A stretch of 64,000 nucleotides of DNA from Haematobia irritans (Eukaryota; Arthropoda; Insecta; Diptera; Muscidae): assembly GCF_050003625.1 (NCBI RefSeq), contig NC_134401.1:72204442-72268441 (forward strand). Direction: 5' to 3'. Positions within the stretch are counted from its first letter, which is position 1, and every line of letters starts with the position of its first letter. Positions 37,312 to 48,579 of the stretch are shown here, one piece after another. The notes beneath the pieces were generated by a model, which was given only the letters and a program-made list of their open reading frames with translations, searched no databases and had not been told where the DNA came from. The position numbers and the translations under genes are program-made.

Positions 37312-37905
37312 TCACTGTGTTTGCAGTTTAGGACACAATCCTTTCTTTCGTTGCGGGTTAAATAGCAGAACCAATTCTTCTTCTTGGAAGCCCTCAGTAT
37401 TTACAGCACGATCGTATCTCGCCTTCATTCTGTTGCTGACCATTTTTATTTTGTTGCGAACTGATTCGTGAACTTCACCGAAAGTGTTTGGGATATCGTT
37501 TCTGTTTTCTTCCATGGCGAGCTCATTAGGTTTAGCGCCGAATATCAGATCTCCAGGCAACTTCAACTCAGTTCCGAATAGAACATTGGCCGGTGTTCGA
37601 GAGGTGGAATCATGAATGGCAGATCTATACGACAGCAAAAACTTTGGTATATGCTCGTCCCAGTCCCTCTGGCCGTTGTCCACTACTTTTCGAAGATGTT
37701 CTTCCAGAGTGCGATTAAACCTTTCTACCATGCCATCGGATTGTGGATGTAATGGTGTAGTCCTCGTTTTCTTGATACCAAGGGATTCACACATCTCTTT
37801 GAATATGGCCGATTCAAAAAACCGTAGCGACATATCCAGTTTTTGTTGACCACATCCACAATCGTTTTTGCCTCTTGGTTTGGAATTGCATACACCTCTG
37901 GCCAT
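37312..37905 (-). pseudogene. gypsy integrase C-terminal part
   Basis: From ~residue 30: FESAIFKEMCESLGIKKTRTTPLHPQSDGMVERFNRTLEEHLR, the end of the rve catalytic core with its final Glu, then the C-terminal region. It is out of frame with the rest of Pol because of the deletion at ~37824. The first ~28 residues of the frame are not native. Confidence 0.87.
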
Positions 37906-40530
37906 TTGCTGAAGTAATCCATGACCACAAGGACATAACGGTTTCCAGAATCACTTACTGGGAAAGGGCCTGCCACGTCCATTGCTATTCTTTCAAACGG
38001 GGCTCCTGGTCTATATTCTTGCATAGGACCTCGACTTTTCCTTGTTGGACCTTTCGCCTTCATGCACTTCTCGCAATTGGCTACCCATTCAGCAATTGAT
38101 TTCTGGCATCCAACCCAGTAGAATCGTTGCTTCACTTTATCGGCGGTTTTGGTTATTCCCAGATGACCTCCACTGGGACCATTATGGAACTCCGCCAAAA
38201 CGTCTCTTATTTTGGAATCTGGAACGATGATCAAATTTCGGCTGCTCTTGCCATCTTCGCTTTCCCATTTACGTTGCAGGGATCCATTGGCTAGAACTAA
38301 ACTATCCCAATGAGCCCAGTATGATTTCATAAGTGGACTTTCGGCTGCGATGTCTTTCTTACTGGGCTTCTTGTTCTCTTCCTTTGCCGAAATAATTTTG
38401 TTCAAAATGGGATCTTTACGCTGTTCTGTTGGCCAGTCCACTCCAGATTCGATGTGTAACAGCCGAATATCAACAATCTCCTCCTTATGTTCAGCTTTCG
38501 AGCAGTGCTTGCATTCTATACTGCAAGGTCGACGGGACAAAGCGTCAGCGTTACCGTGTTTTCCACCTTTTCTATGCTCGATACTGAAATCATAGCTCTG
38601 GAGCCTCTCGATCCAACGTGCCAGTTGAGCTTCCGGATTCTTGAATTGAAGCAACCATCGTAGAGCTGAGTGATCAGTCCTTAGCAAGAAGTGTTGTCCA
38701 TACAAATATTTATGATAATGTTTTACACTGTCTATGACGGCTAGCAGCTCTCGTCGCGTTACACAGTAGTTCTTTTCGGGCTTGGACAACGTTCGGCTGA
38801 AATATCCGATGACCTTCTCCTTGCCGTCTATCTGTTGGGATAGCACACCTCCAATACCATGCGCGCTAGCATCTGTATCCAAAACAAATTTTTCGCCCGG
38901 AATAGGATACGCTAGAACAGGAGCTGAACATAATCGTTCTTTTAAATGTTGGAATGAATCCTCCTGTTCGTCGCTCCACTGGAACTTCTGACCTTTTTGC
39001 GTCAATTTATGGAGACTAGCGGCGATGCTGGCGAAGTTTGGGACGAATCGTCGGTAATATGTACATAACCCAAGGAAACTTCTCAATTCGTGGTGATTTC
39101 GGGGTCGTGGCCAATCTCTGACAGCTTGGATTTTGTCTTCATCGGTGGATATGCCCTCTGCAATCACATGATGACCCAGGTATTTAACTTCCCGCTGGAA
39201 AAGGGAGCATTTCTTTGCGTTAAGGCGTAGACCAGCGGCTGACAATTGCTGGATAACGTCTTTCAAGTTCTTAAGGTGCTCGTCAAATGTTTTGCCCATC
39301 ACTATGATGTCGTCCAAGTATATCAAGCACGACTTCCAGTGCAACCCCTTCAGTACCCGCTCCATCAATCTTTCGAAAGTAGCCGGAGCGTTGCAGAGCC
39401 CGAACGGCATTACATTGAATTGCCAGAGACCGCCATTAACGCCAAAAGCCGTCTTTTCCTTGTCTTTCTCGGCGATCTCTACTTGCCAATATCCACTCTG
39501 CAAATCAAGCGTAGAAAACCATGTTGTTCCGGCTAGTGTGTCCAACGTGTCATCAATGCGTGGAAGCGGATAACTGTCCTTTTTGGTGACATCATTCAGT
39601 TTTCTGTAGTCCACGCAGAATCGGGTACTTCCATCTTTCTTTTTGACCAGCACAACTGGGGAACACCAAGGACTTGATGATGGCTCGATCACTCCACTCT
39701 CCGCCATTTCCTTTATGAGCTTTTGAACTTCGTCTATTTTTGCCAGGGGAACACTTCGTGGTGCCTGTTTTATGGGCCTTTCTTCTGCGGTTTTAATTTC
39801 ATGTTTCACTACGGATGTTCTTCCTTGATTTCCCTTTTCAGAAGCAAAAGCAGAGGCGTTTTTCCACAACAATTGCTTGGCTTTATTTCTCTCTGACGGC
39901 GATAGATGACATGTCCAAGCCTCGAAATACCCTTCTAGATGTTTTCTCACTGCTCCACGTGTCTTTGATGAGTTGCCTTCCAAATTGACTATTGCCTCGG
40001 CTGGTGTACATTTTCCAATATCAGAAAATTTTACAATTTGCTCATGATTGTCAGACAAGTTCAAGACACGAACTGGTATTAGTCTCTCTTCGTTCGTTGT
40101 TACCAGGGCATTTGCTATCAAGATGTTGTTGCTTTTGTTTTCTGCTGGTTCAACAACCCACAATTGGCCGACTTCACAATCTCCATTCATAGAAACCCAT
40201 ATAATTGCTTCGGCATTCGGTGGTATAGACTCTGACTGGCTCGTTGTCAAACGTCTGACAGGTGTATTCCCGTCGTATCCCACGTTTACCGTTATTTCGG
40301 CGTCGCACCATGTCATTACACGACGCTTCATATCCAAATTGAGACCAAAAGCAATCATGAAATCCGCTCCAATTATAACTTCGTCTACTATATCGGCCAC
40401 AATGAAATCATAAGTAACGGATTTGTTAGCAATAGTTAATTTTACGGTGACCTTTCCATATACGGTTGCGGGTTCCCCTGTAGCCGTGCGTAGCTTGACT
40501 CCAATCAGTGGTGTAACTTTTCCTTTTACT
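37725..40530 (-). CDS. gypsy Pol (protease end, RT, RNase H, integrase N-part)
   Basis: Long open frame. Begins after the mariner insertion with the protease C-part (IVADIVDEVIIGADFM), then RT (residues ~290-460: FCVDYRKLND, FSTLDLQSGYWQV, FGLCNAPATF, catalytic YLDD), RNase H (~570-690: LDTDASAHGIGGVLSQ, RRELLAV, TDHSALRWLL, HGNADALSRR) and integrase (GHLGITKTADKVKQRFYW and CEKC zinc part, then DVAGPFP with the first catalytic Asp). A net ~34-nt loss at 37822-37827 removes the second catalytic Asp motif (present in copy 2 as HSDQGRN) and shifts the frame. The start codon given by the frame at 40592 lies in the mariner and is not native. Confidence 0.9.
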
Positions 40531-40531
40531 A

Positions 40532-41445
40532 AAGGGTGATTTGTTAAGAGCTTGATAACTTTTTTTTTTAAAAAAACGCATAAAATTTGCAAAATCTCAT
40601 CGGTTCTTTATTTGAAACGTTAGATTGGTCCATGACATTTACTTTTTGAAGATAATTTCATTTAAATGTTGACCGCGGCTGCGTCTTAGGTGGTCCATTC
40701 GGAAAGTCCAATTTTGGGCAACTTTTTCGAGCATTTCGGCCGGAATAGCCCGAATTTCTTCGGAAATGTTGTCTTCCAAAGCTGGAATAGTTGCTATCTT
40801 ATTTCTGTAGACTTTAGACTTGACGTAGCCCCACCAAAAATAGTCTAAAGGCGTCAAATCGCATGATCTTGGTGGCCAACTTACCGGTCCATTTCTTGAG
40901 ATGAATTGTTCTCCGAAGTTTTCCCTCAAAATGGCCATAGAATCGCGAGCTGTGTGGCATGTAGCGCCATCTTGTTGAAACCACATGTCAACCAAGTTCA
41001 GTTCTTCCATTTTTGGCAACAAAAAGTTTGTTAGCATCGAACGATAGCGATCGCCATTCACCGTAACGTTGCGTCCAACAGCATCTTTGAAAAAATACGG
41101 TCCAATGATTCCACCAGCGTACAAACCACACCAAACAGTGCATTTTTCGGGATGCATGGGCAGTTCTTGAACGGCTTCTGGTTGCTCTTCACTCCAAATG
41201 CGGCAATTTTGCTTATTTACGTAGCCATTCAACCAGAAATGAGCCTCATCGCTGAACAAAATTTGTCGATAAAAAAGCGGATTTTCTGCCACTAATGATT
41301 TGCAAGCGATGCTCGTTAGTAAGTCTATTCATGATGAAATGTCAAAGCATACTGAGCATCTTTCTCTTTGACACCATGTCTGAAATCCCACGTGATCTGT
41401 CAAATACTAATGCATGAAAATCCTAACCTCAAAAGAATCACCCTT
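40532..41445 (-). mobile_element. Tc1/mariner-type element, internally deleted, copy 1
   Basis: 914 bp, ends AAGGGTGATT inverted, flanked by TA (40530-40531, 41446-41447) in gypsy sequence that reads cleanly across the TA in copy 2. Carries only the C-terminal transposase; just the first ~12 codons of the normal N-terminus (MNRLTNEHRLQI-like) remain before the deletion join at ~41293. Confidence 0.9.
40639..41292 (-). CDS. Mariner-type transposase, N-terminally deleted
   Basis: 217-residue C-terminal DDE/D catalytic domain: FSDEAHFWLNGYVNKQNC with the first catalytic Asp near residue 15, MWFQQDGATCH with the second near 107, and PRSCDLTPLDYFWWGYVKSKVY. Counting from the second Asp to the Asp of PLDY gives 41 residues between (DD41D), the spacing of rosa-like mariners. 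The DNA-binding helix-turn-helix half is missing, so it should not act alone. One W replaces L in the conserved DYFLWG of the other two copies. Confidence 0.88.
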   Translation of the reverse strand: MAENPLFYRQILFSDEAHFWLNGYVNKQNCRIWSEEQPEAVQELPMHPEKCTVWCGLYAGGIIGPYFFKDAVGRNVTVNGDRYRSMLTNFLLPKMEELNLVDMWFQQDGATCHTARDSMAILRENFGEQFISRNGPVSWPPRSCDLTPLDYFWWGYVKSKVYRNKIATIPALEDNISEEIRAIPAEMLEKVAQNWTFRMDHLRRSRGQHLNEIIFKK

Positions 41446-41687
41446 TAAATCAGATCTAATGATAGACTTTGATGCACCAATATCCAACGTCAAAGTACGC
41501 TTGTCGCCATTAATAACACCCGCAATAGTTAAATTGTTATTTTTCTGTTGAACTATTGCTATGGAGATGGTGGGGCCATCGTCTGTGGGAGCCAGCTCTT
41601 GCCCCGCTGAACTAGCTCGATTTAGTTTAAAGGTGACTCACTTGACTGTGGGGTCACCTTCTTATGGCTATTGTTTAATGGAGATGG
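41446..41687 (-). pseudogene. gypsy protease N-part
   Basis: Frame reads LTIAGVINGDKRTLTLDIGASKSIIRSDL; the aspartic protease triad DTG is DIG here (codon near 41493), while copy 2 has DTGAS. It ends at the mariner TA. Upstream is the Gag-Pol linker (SSAGQELAP). Confidence 0.8.
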
Positions 41688-43043
41688 TTATGTGGACCTT
41701 GACCGTTTGCGTCGTGCTTTGCATTCTCGAGCTAGATGTCCCGGCTTATCACAGTTATAGCATTTGATCCGGAATTTATTTGCCTCTTGCTTCATTTCTT
41801 GCATTGCCTGCTTCATGGCCTCTTTCATCGACTCAATAACGGACTTTGATTCATCACACTCTGTCTCTACTTTACGTACCTTGTGAATTTGAGGCCGTGC
41901 TAGCAATCTCGCAGTCTCCTGTGCAAGTGCGAATGTTACTGTTTCAGCGAATGTAGCCTTTTGTGACGCATATGTTGCACATTTTATATCTGGGTCTCGA
42001 ATTCCATTGACGAAGGTTTCAATCTTGATGCGGTCCACAAGAGGGTGACTCTCACCTGGGTATGTCAAAAGCACTAGCCGCTCAACTTCTGTTGCGAAAT
42101 CTTGTAGGGTTTCATTCGATTTCTGGATTCTTCCTCTCAATTCCATTCTGAAGATGTCCTGCTTGTGCTCTCCACCATACTTGCGTTGAAGTGCCGCTAT
42201 TACTTCATTATAGTTATTTCTAGAAGAAGCGGGAATGCTTTGTATCACATCAGCAGCATTGCCCTTTAATGCCAATAGAAGTTCAATTGCTTTATCATCG
42301 TCATTCCACAAATTTCTACAAGCAACCATTTCGAATTGGAATTTGAAGACATCAAATGACGTTGAGCCATTGAAAACAGGAGTTTTGATTTTTGAGCCCT
42401 CGATGACGCGCACTGGACCACCTTTAATTTCCAGCTCTGACATTTTTTTCTCGATGTGCAGAAACTTCTCATCATGAACCATAATTTTCTCATCCACGGA
42501 AAGAACTTTCTTATCCAATTCCACAATTTGATTTTCTATATGGTCCACACGTTTCTCCATGCCTTCAGAAATTTGTTGCAATTTTTCGTTGACCATTCTA
42601 GAATTTTCGTCGAATTTTTTTTCCAATTTTCTAGAATTTTCTTCTATTTTTCTAGAATTTGCTTCCATTTGTAGGGCATTTCCTTTCAGCAATTTTCTAG
42701 AATTTTCTTCCATTTTTCTAGAATTTTCTTCCATTTTTCTAGAATTCTCATCCATGATTTTTCTAGAGTTTTCTTCCATCATTTTGCTCAAAACATTGAG
42801 CATTGATGTGTAATCCACAACACTCGAAGCCACAGATGGAGTTTCTACACTGCTTGTATTGACGAGTATTGATTCATCAATGTCTTCCTTATAATCAAAC
42901 TCATGCGTCGCAATGTCCATATTACGCCGTTCAAACTCTTCCAGTAGACGCTTTTGAAGCTGGGCCTTATTGCCTGTTGTCGGCAGCTCCAGTTTGCTCA
43001 ATTCCTTTTTTAAGTCTTCCACACGAAGCTCATTAAACTTCAT
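41688..43043 (-). CDS. gypsy Gag with SAP domain, coiled coil and zinc knuckle
   Basis: 451 residues, uninterrupted. Residues 1-45 match a SAP motif (LRVEDLKKELSKLELPTTG, KAQLQKRLLEEF), a DNA-binding helix pair of chromatin proteins. Residues ~85-215 are a long coiled coil built from repeated NSRKMEE/NSRKLEE units, then VDEKIMVHDEKFLHIEKKM. Residues ~230-390 are the retrotransposon Gag core (FKFQFEMVA, IELLLALKGNAADVI, RKYGGEHKQDIFRMELRGRIQ). A CCHC zinc knuckle (CYNCDKPGHLAREC, ~428-441) and a basic tail end it. The start ATG is conserved with copy 2 and lies ~20 nt after the PBS region. Structural, RNA-packaging role by family. Confidence 0.9.
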   Translation of the reverse strand: MKFNELRVEDLKKELSKLELPTTGNKAQLQKRLLEEFERRNMDIATHEFDYKEDIDESILVNTSSVETPSVASSVVDYTSMLNVLSKMMEENSRKIMDENSRKMEENSRKMEENSRKLLKGNALQMEANSRKIEENSRKLEKKFDENSRMVNEKLQQISEGMEKRVDHIENQIVELDKKVLSVDEKIMVHDEKFLHIEKKMSELEIKGGPVRVIEGSKIKTPVFNGSTSFDVFKFQFEMVACRNLWNDDDKAIELLLALKGNAADVIQSIPASSRNNYNEVIAALQRKYGGEHKQDIFRMELRGRIQKSNETLQDFATEVERLVLLTYPGESHPLVDRIKIETFVNGIRDPDIKCATYASQKATFAETVTFALAQETARLLARPQIHKVRKVETECDESKSVIESMKEAMKQAMQEMKQEANKFRIKCYNCDKPGHLARECKARRKRSRST

Positions 43044-43061
43044 TGTAGATTTTTTTTCCCG

Positions 43062-43081
43062 TTATTTCACTTCCGACACCA
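43062..43081 (-). other. gypsy primer-binding site (degenerate)
   Basis: Immediately inside the 5' LTR; sense reading ggtgtcggaagtgaaat differs at a few positions from the better-preserved tRNA-Leu-type site at 56499. Confidence 0.6.
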
Positions 43082-43083
43082 AT

Positions 43084-43692
43084 TGTTACGTTTTTATATT
43101 TAGGCGTTTTTAATTACCCGACAATTAAAACACAGTTCTTTTAAATAACGACAATCTACAATTTATTTACTATGACTTCACACTTTACAATTCGTTCACA
43201 CTGAAGTTATTCGTTTGACGCTTTAATTAAGAGTGACTCGTTAGCAGCATGCGAGCGCTTTTATATATGACGGTGTGACAATACGAGAACATTCTGGTAG
43301 CACTACAATATTCTGGCAACGCCAGAACATTCTTAGACAATGCTAGAAGGATCTACGACCATTAAGTTGTTCGTCTGGTGGCTGCCAAACACATACACAC
43401 TCACATAGATATATGCTCGCATTACTACAACAACAACAATAATGACAATAGACAATGAGATGAAATGAGAATGCAAAATAACAAAGCAAAGGGGTTGCTA
43501 TTCTATGAGAGAGTAAGAACTAACATTTCGATAAGCAAACAAAAGAACATAAAAGAAATTCAGGAAAATACTAGAAAATGAACAGATGATTCCAACAAGT
43601 GATAGCGAAATTTTATCGTTACAATTTTAAATTTTAAATTAACGGAAACTAATTTAAATAAACTTATATCTATAATTATCAAATTCGTAACA
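43084..43692 (-). repeat. gypsy 5' LTR
   Basis: About 609 bp, starting TGTTACG and ending CGTAACA (TG...CA). Its first ~190 nt repeat at 36961-37147. Confidence 0.85.
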
Positions 43693-45715
43693 ATATAGTA
43701 AAAATGCCAAATAAAAAACAAAAGAAGTATTGTGATTTGAAAAAATATTTTCAAAATATGGAAGCAGGTAGGTTAAATACTTTTATATCGCAAATATTTT
43801 GACAAATTGCAGATTTTTTGCAGGAAACTTTGAAATCCTTATTGCGACGGAAAGGGTCCATGGTTTTTATTGTGTTATTAATAGTGCTCCTTGTGCAAAA
43901 TTTTAAATCAAAGTAAAACTCTGGCTTTTGGGCAATATAAGCACAGTAATAGCGCATATTATCATTATCTTGTATGGGGGGTTAGTCATTCCGTTTATAA
44001 CACATACAAATAACGATTTCTGACTAAAGAAAGTATAGATAGTCTTGATCAGGGAGAAATTATAAGATGATATAACGTTGTCCGTCTGTATGTTGTAATC
44101 ACGCTACAGTCTTCAAAAATGAAACTATACTGCTGAAATTTTGCGCAGACAAATATTTTATCTACATCCAGGTCCAGTTCGAAGATGGCTACATCGGCCT
44201 AAGTTTCAAATTTTCCCCCATATAAACCTACCCCCCAGTTGGGGCCTTCAGCACATACACATTAAAAATTTTATCCGATTTGCATGAAATTCAAAACGTA
44301 GAGGTTCTCTTGGTCCATTAATAGGTGTGCCGAATTTGGTGTGAGTCGGACAATGTTTTGGTACTTTTTCGAAACAAGTGGTATTGGTATTGTTTTGAAA
44401 TTCCAAATTGTGGAGTCTACACGTTCATTCTAAAGCACAGAGGTACACATATTTTTCCTCTAGAATACGTAGAATTTTATAATATAGTTAAAAAATAGAA
44501 CAATAATCGATTTTAAAACTGTCCTTCTAGATTCACAATACTGACCCCACTTTCTTCAAATTTTGCAACAAAAAAATAAATTGTAAGGCCCATATCTCAC
44601 AAATATTGGATATATTCGTACACACATGCAATATTTTTATGAAGGTTTATAAGTTCTATCCAGCAAAGCAGAAATGATGAAACTCGGTTCATAATTTCGC
44701 GTTTGCCAAGTAAAACAAAATTTCATACATCCGAGATATCCAACTTCCAACATCTATAGGCCAGACCGTGAACCCTTAGGGACCTACAAACCTGTAAACA
44801 TAGAGGGAAACATCTCAGCTTTGACACAAGAAAAAATTATGTTGATATCTTAATCCATTTAAAAGTTACAGTATTATATTAAGAAAAAAAAAACGATTTG
44901 GAAATACTTTGGTTTGTAAAATTTATAAAGAAATAATTATTTTTGTCGAGTAACTTGTAGTAAAAAAATTTAAAAGAGACATGCATTTTGACATTGTTCT
45001 CTTAAAATTGTTTACTACTTTTACTATTTTTTCGGGTTGAGGAACGGTTTCTAGTAAAAACTAGTAAAAGTAGTAACTAGTAGTACGTAAAGGAACACAA
45101 CTACTCATTGTAAACGCTTCGACGAAGATATCAAAGTTCGAATAAACTATAGCATATGCGAATGGGCAAGAGTTCAAATAAATTGGCAGCACTATTACAG
45201 TTTGAATTATTAATACTACTTCAAACTATAGCATATGCGAACGGACTTAGAGTTCAAGATAACTTGGCAGCACTATATTGATTAAAATTTGCGCCTAACA
45301 GTATGCACAGGCAAAAAATATTTTAATGTTTATAAACTTATGTAGAGCTTTTGTGCATTTAAGTTCTATCACCGGACTTTTAGGCGTCATCTTAATTTCA
45401 ATATGTCTCTTTAACATCAATTGATATCGATTACTTTGACATTTAACAAATAAGTTATTCTCACAGTACTCTCCCGTGTTTTGTTTACTCAAATTTGCTA
45501 TTGTATTACATGTATTACTTTGCATAAACATAAAAAGTTTTTGTAATTATTGAAATACAAAGGATCGCACAAAGTTTTTTCAGTTTTTTTTGACACAGGG
45601 TGTTTAAATTAGCTACTTTTTCACTTCACACTATGTAGAACAGTCTTTTAATACCAAAAAAGTTTGTTTTACTGGAGCTTAATGCAAACACGTCTACTCG
45701 CAGCAATTTCAACCT
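43693..45715. other. No recognised gene; old repeat fragments
   Basis: 43970-44370 is a diverged piece of the DINE-like family A (cattccgtttataacacata, cttgatcagggagaaatt, gttgtaatcacgctacagtcttc). 45145-45290 has a ~80-bp direct repeat (aactatagcatatgcgaa ... ttggcagcactat twice). The rest is AT-rich without a supportable gene. Confidence 0.55.
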
Positions 45716-46026
45716 TAAATCGGGCGAAAGATATATATGGGAGCTATATCTAAATCTGAACCGATTTCTTCCAAAATAGGGTTATATTCTGACCCAAAAC
45801 AGAAACGTGTGCCAAATATGAAGTTGGACTAAAACTGCGACCTAGACTTTGATCACAAAAATGTGTTCCCAGACAGACGGACGGGCGAACAGACGGACAT
45901 GGCTAGATCGATTCAGGGACCCACCCTGGGCATTATTGCCAAAGACACCCTGTGTCTCTCGTCTCCTTCTGGGTGTTGCAAACACTAACTTATAATACCC
46001 TGTTCTACAGTGTGGCACAGGGTATA
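45716..46026. mobile_element. Helentron-like family B repeat
   Basis: aaatcgggcgaaagatatatatgggag unit, a gacagacggacgggcgaacagacgg microsatellite-like run, and terminal ataccctgttctacagtgtggcacagggtat hairpin. Duplicated (5' shortened) at 48580-48861. Confidence 0.6.
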
Positions 46027-47271
46027 AATATTGATATAAACAAAAAAGTTGAGCTGGTGAAAAAATTGTTTGTTAGTTTTTGAAATTTCTTCATTCAAAT
46101 GAACTTCCAAGGCACAACTTCAAAGCAATGCTAACGAAGTACTTCCCTCCTATGACAAGTCAATGTAAAATTTATTGGAGATGATCCAAATTTGCATCAT
46201 TTCCGGATCCAAACTACTTCTTTTTTGGCTGAGATGATACATATTTCCGTGACAATAGTAAGTTTGCGACAAACATGTTACATATTCCCCGTCCAAAAAT
46301 AACATTATGTTATTGAAGTAATCATAATATATTTTGGTTGAACAACCAGTAGCAAATATAGCTTTATTCCTAATTCTCGTCAATCAACCTTTGACTGTTT
46401 AGTTCCTTCGTCCGTTTTTCAAAATGATTCGAATTATATGTTTTAATATTTAATCTAATAACCAATTCTCTTTTTATGAGATCGAAAAACATTTTATACC
46501 TTTGCTTAGTAAATACATTGTTGAAAATCGTAAAAGTCTTTTGCAATAAACATTACATATTGTAAATGAAAATGATAACAATTTGAATAGATTTAAAAGA
46601 TTTTCGCTGCCACATTTTTCGAAAAAGGTTGTCCATATTTCTGAAACTTTCTCCCAAGATGGCAGCGAATATCTTATATCAAGCTCGATATATTTGAAAA
46701 TATTGTTGTTTCTGGAATGTCGAAAGACTAAGATCATATTTACTGGCACATTACTATTTGGATATATTTTCCAGATCCATAACTGTGGATAACGTTATTG
46801 CACATTAGCCCTTCTTTTGTAGTGCCTTTCGATACTGTGAATTTGGATATTGTCATGGACATTGACCTTGAATTTTGAATGTGCCCTTTACACATTTTTG
46901 GAATTTGACGGTACTTCTTGGCATCCCCCTCAAAATGTTTTCATTTTTTTTGCTACATTTCCCATCACAGTTGGCAATTGTGTCACCTAAGATTCTCTGG
47001 TAGCGATAAGAATAAAATCGAAATTTAAAATATTGTAAGGAAATACAGACTTGAATTGGATTGGAAACTTACCGTGAACTGGTTATTATATTTTGTAAAA
47101 ATACATTTCAAATAAAAACCTGAAGTTGATATTAAATTATATATTTTGACATATTTTGATACTTTTACTGCTGATGCTTTTTATTCCTTTTTACTAATGT
47201 GCGTTTGTATTCCTACACTATAATTATAAGATTAAAATCTTGTTGTGTAGGATAATATGTGAAAAAAAAAA
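46027..47271. other. No recognised gene (duplicated AT-rich DNA)
   Basis: Non-coding sequence repeated at 48862-50099. Short ORFs (46150-46383, 46474-46749) are present in both copies but have no codon bias or family likeness I can see, and one is broken by a single indel in the second copy. Confidence 0.5.
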
Positions 47272-48579
47272 ACAAGTATATACAGCAGTAAGTTCGGCCG
47301 GGCCGAATCTTAAATACCCACCACCATGAACCAAATATTAGGGTTTCCTTTGAAATTTCAGGAGGGCTTGAGGACTTCAGGACACTTCCCGAAGATAAAT
47401 TTAAAGATTTCACCTATGAGGACTATATCAATTCTGGATTTATAAGAACCATTTTTGTTTGAGTTTTAGAGGAATCATTAACATCTCTTGTAAGTGTGCA
47501 AGAAAATTATAAAATAACGTCTTGATTTGAAATCTTAAATCTGTAGAAGTAAAATCTGGAAATTTTACATTGAGTTTCAAGCAATTTTCATGACAATGCG
47601 CCTTCTACACCCTCAAGAAGTGAAGTCGGTCTATATGGAGGCATTACCAAATGGACCGATAAAAACTTAATCCGATACACGTTTTTGTGAGCCTAAAATA
47701 CCAGAATATTTACAATTTCAGGCAAATCAGATAAAAACTACGGTTTCTAGAAACCCAAGGGGTTAAATCGGGAGATCGTTCTTATGGGGGCTATACTAAA
47801 ATATGGACCGATACTCACCGTTTTCGGCACACCTCTTTATGACCCGAAAATACCTCTAGATTTCCAATTTCAGGCAAATAGGATAAAAACTTCGGATTCT
47901 AGAAGCCCACGAAGTAAAATCGGGAAATCGGTCTATATGGGGGCTATACCAAAATATGGACCGGTACTCACAATTTTCGGCACACCTCTTTATGGTCCTA
48001 AAATACCTCTATATTTCCAATTTCAGACATATTGGATAAAAACTACGGTTTCTATAAGCCCAAGACCCCAAATCGGGAGGTCGTTTTATATGGGGACCAT
48101 ACCAAAACATGGACCGATACTCACAATTTTTGGCACACGTATTTGTGGTCCTACAATACCTCTCGATTTCCAATTTTAGGTAAATTGAATAAAAACTGCG
48201 GTTTCTATAAGCCCAAGAAGTAAAATCGGGAGATCGGTCTATATGGGGGCTATACCAAAACATGGAACGATACTCACCATTTTTGGCACACGTATTTGTG
48301 GTCCTACAATACCTCTCGATTTCCAATTTTAGGTAAATTGAATAAAAACTGCGGTTTCTATAAGCCCAAGAAGTAAAATCGGGAGATCGGTCTATATGGG
48401 GGCTATACCAAAACATGGAACGATACTCACCATTTTTGGCACACGTATTTGTGGTCCTACAATACCTCTCGATTTCCAATTTTAGGTAAATTGAATAAAA
48501 ACTGCGGTTTCTATAAGCCCAAGAAGTAAAATCGGGAGATTGGTCTATATGGGGGCTATACCAAAACATGGACCGATAC
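47272..48579 (-). mobile_element. DINE-1/Helentron-like family A, copy B (5' truncated)
   Basis: Begins (element 3' end) with caagtatatacagcagtaagttcggccgggccgaa hairpin, followed by five or six 153-bp units; cut by the U1/U2 junction before its 5' block. Confidence 0.75.

Larger units (their letters stand above)
36961..43692 (-). mobile_element. Ty3/gypsy LTR retrotransposon, copy 1
   Basis: Minus-strand element: 5' LTR 43692-43084, degenerate tRNA-Leu-type PBS, Gag, protease, RT-RNase H, integrase, PPT (37148-37163), and only the first ~187 nt of the 3' LTR. Interrupted by a mariner-type element in the protease/RT linker. Same family as 55854-63637 but with a clearly different LTR beyond its first ~150 bp, so a sister subfamily. 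Defective. Confidence 0.9.
45745..48579. repeat. Tandem segmental duplication, unit U1 (2.83 kb)
   Basis: Repeated at 48580-51409 with offset ~2830-2835. Contains the end of a family-B repeat, ~1.2 kb of AT-rich non-coding DNA and the beginning of a DINE-like element. Junction with U2 lies inside a 153-bp unit at 48579/48580 with 'ct' shared. Confidence 0.9.

Noticed and set aside
43704..43830. Possible short first exon (ATG near 43704, gtaggt donor, ttgcag acceptor)
   Set aside because: Only ~20 codons, no downstream coding support; splice-like words are common in AT-rich DNA.
45295..45531. 78-codon ORF
   Set aside because: No recognisable motif, sits in AT-rich non-coding DNA.
46474..46749. 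91-codon ORF duplicated at 49307-49582
   Set aside because: Conservation is explained by recent segmental duplication; no domain, and nearby ORFs break by single indels.
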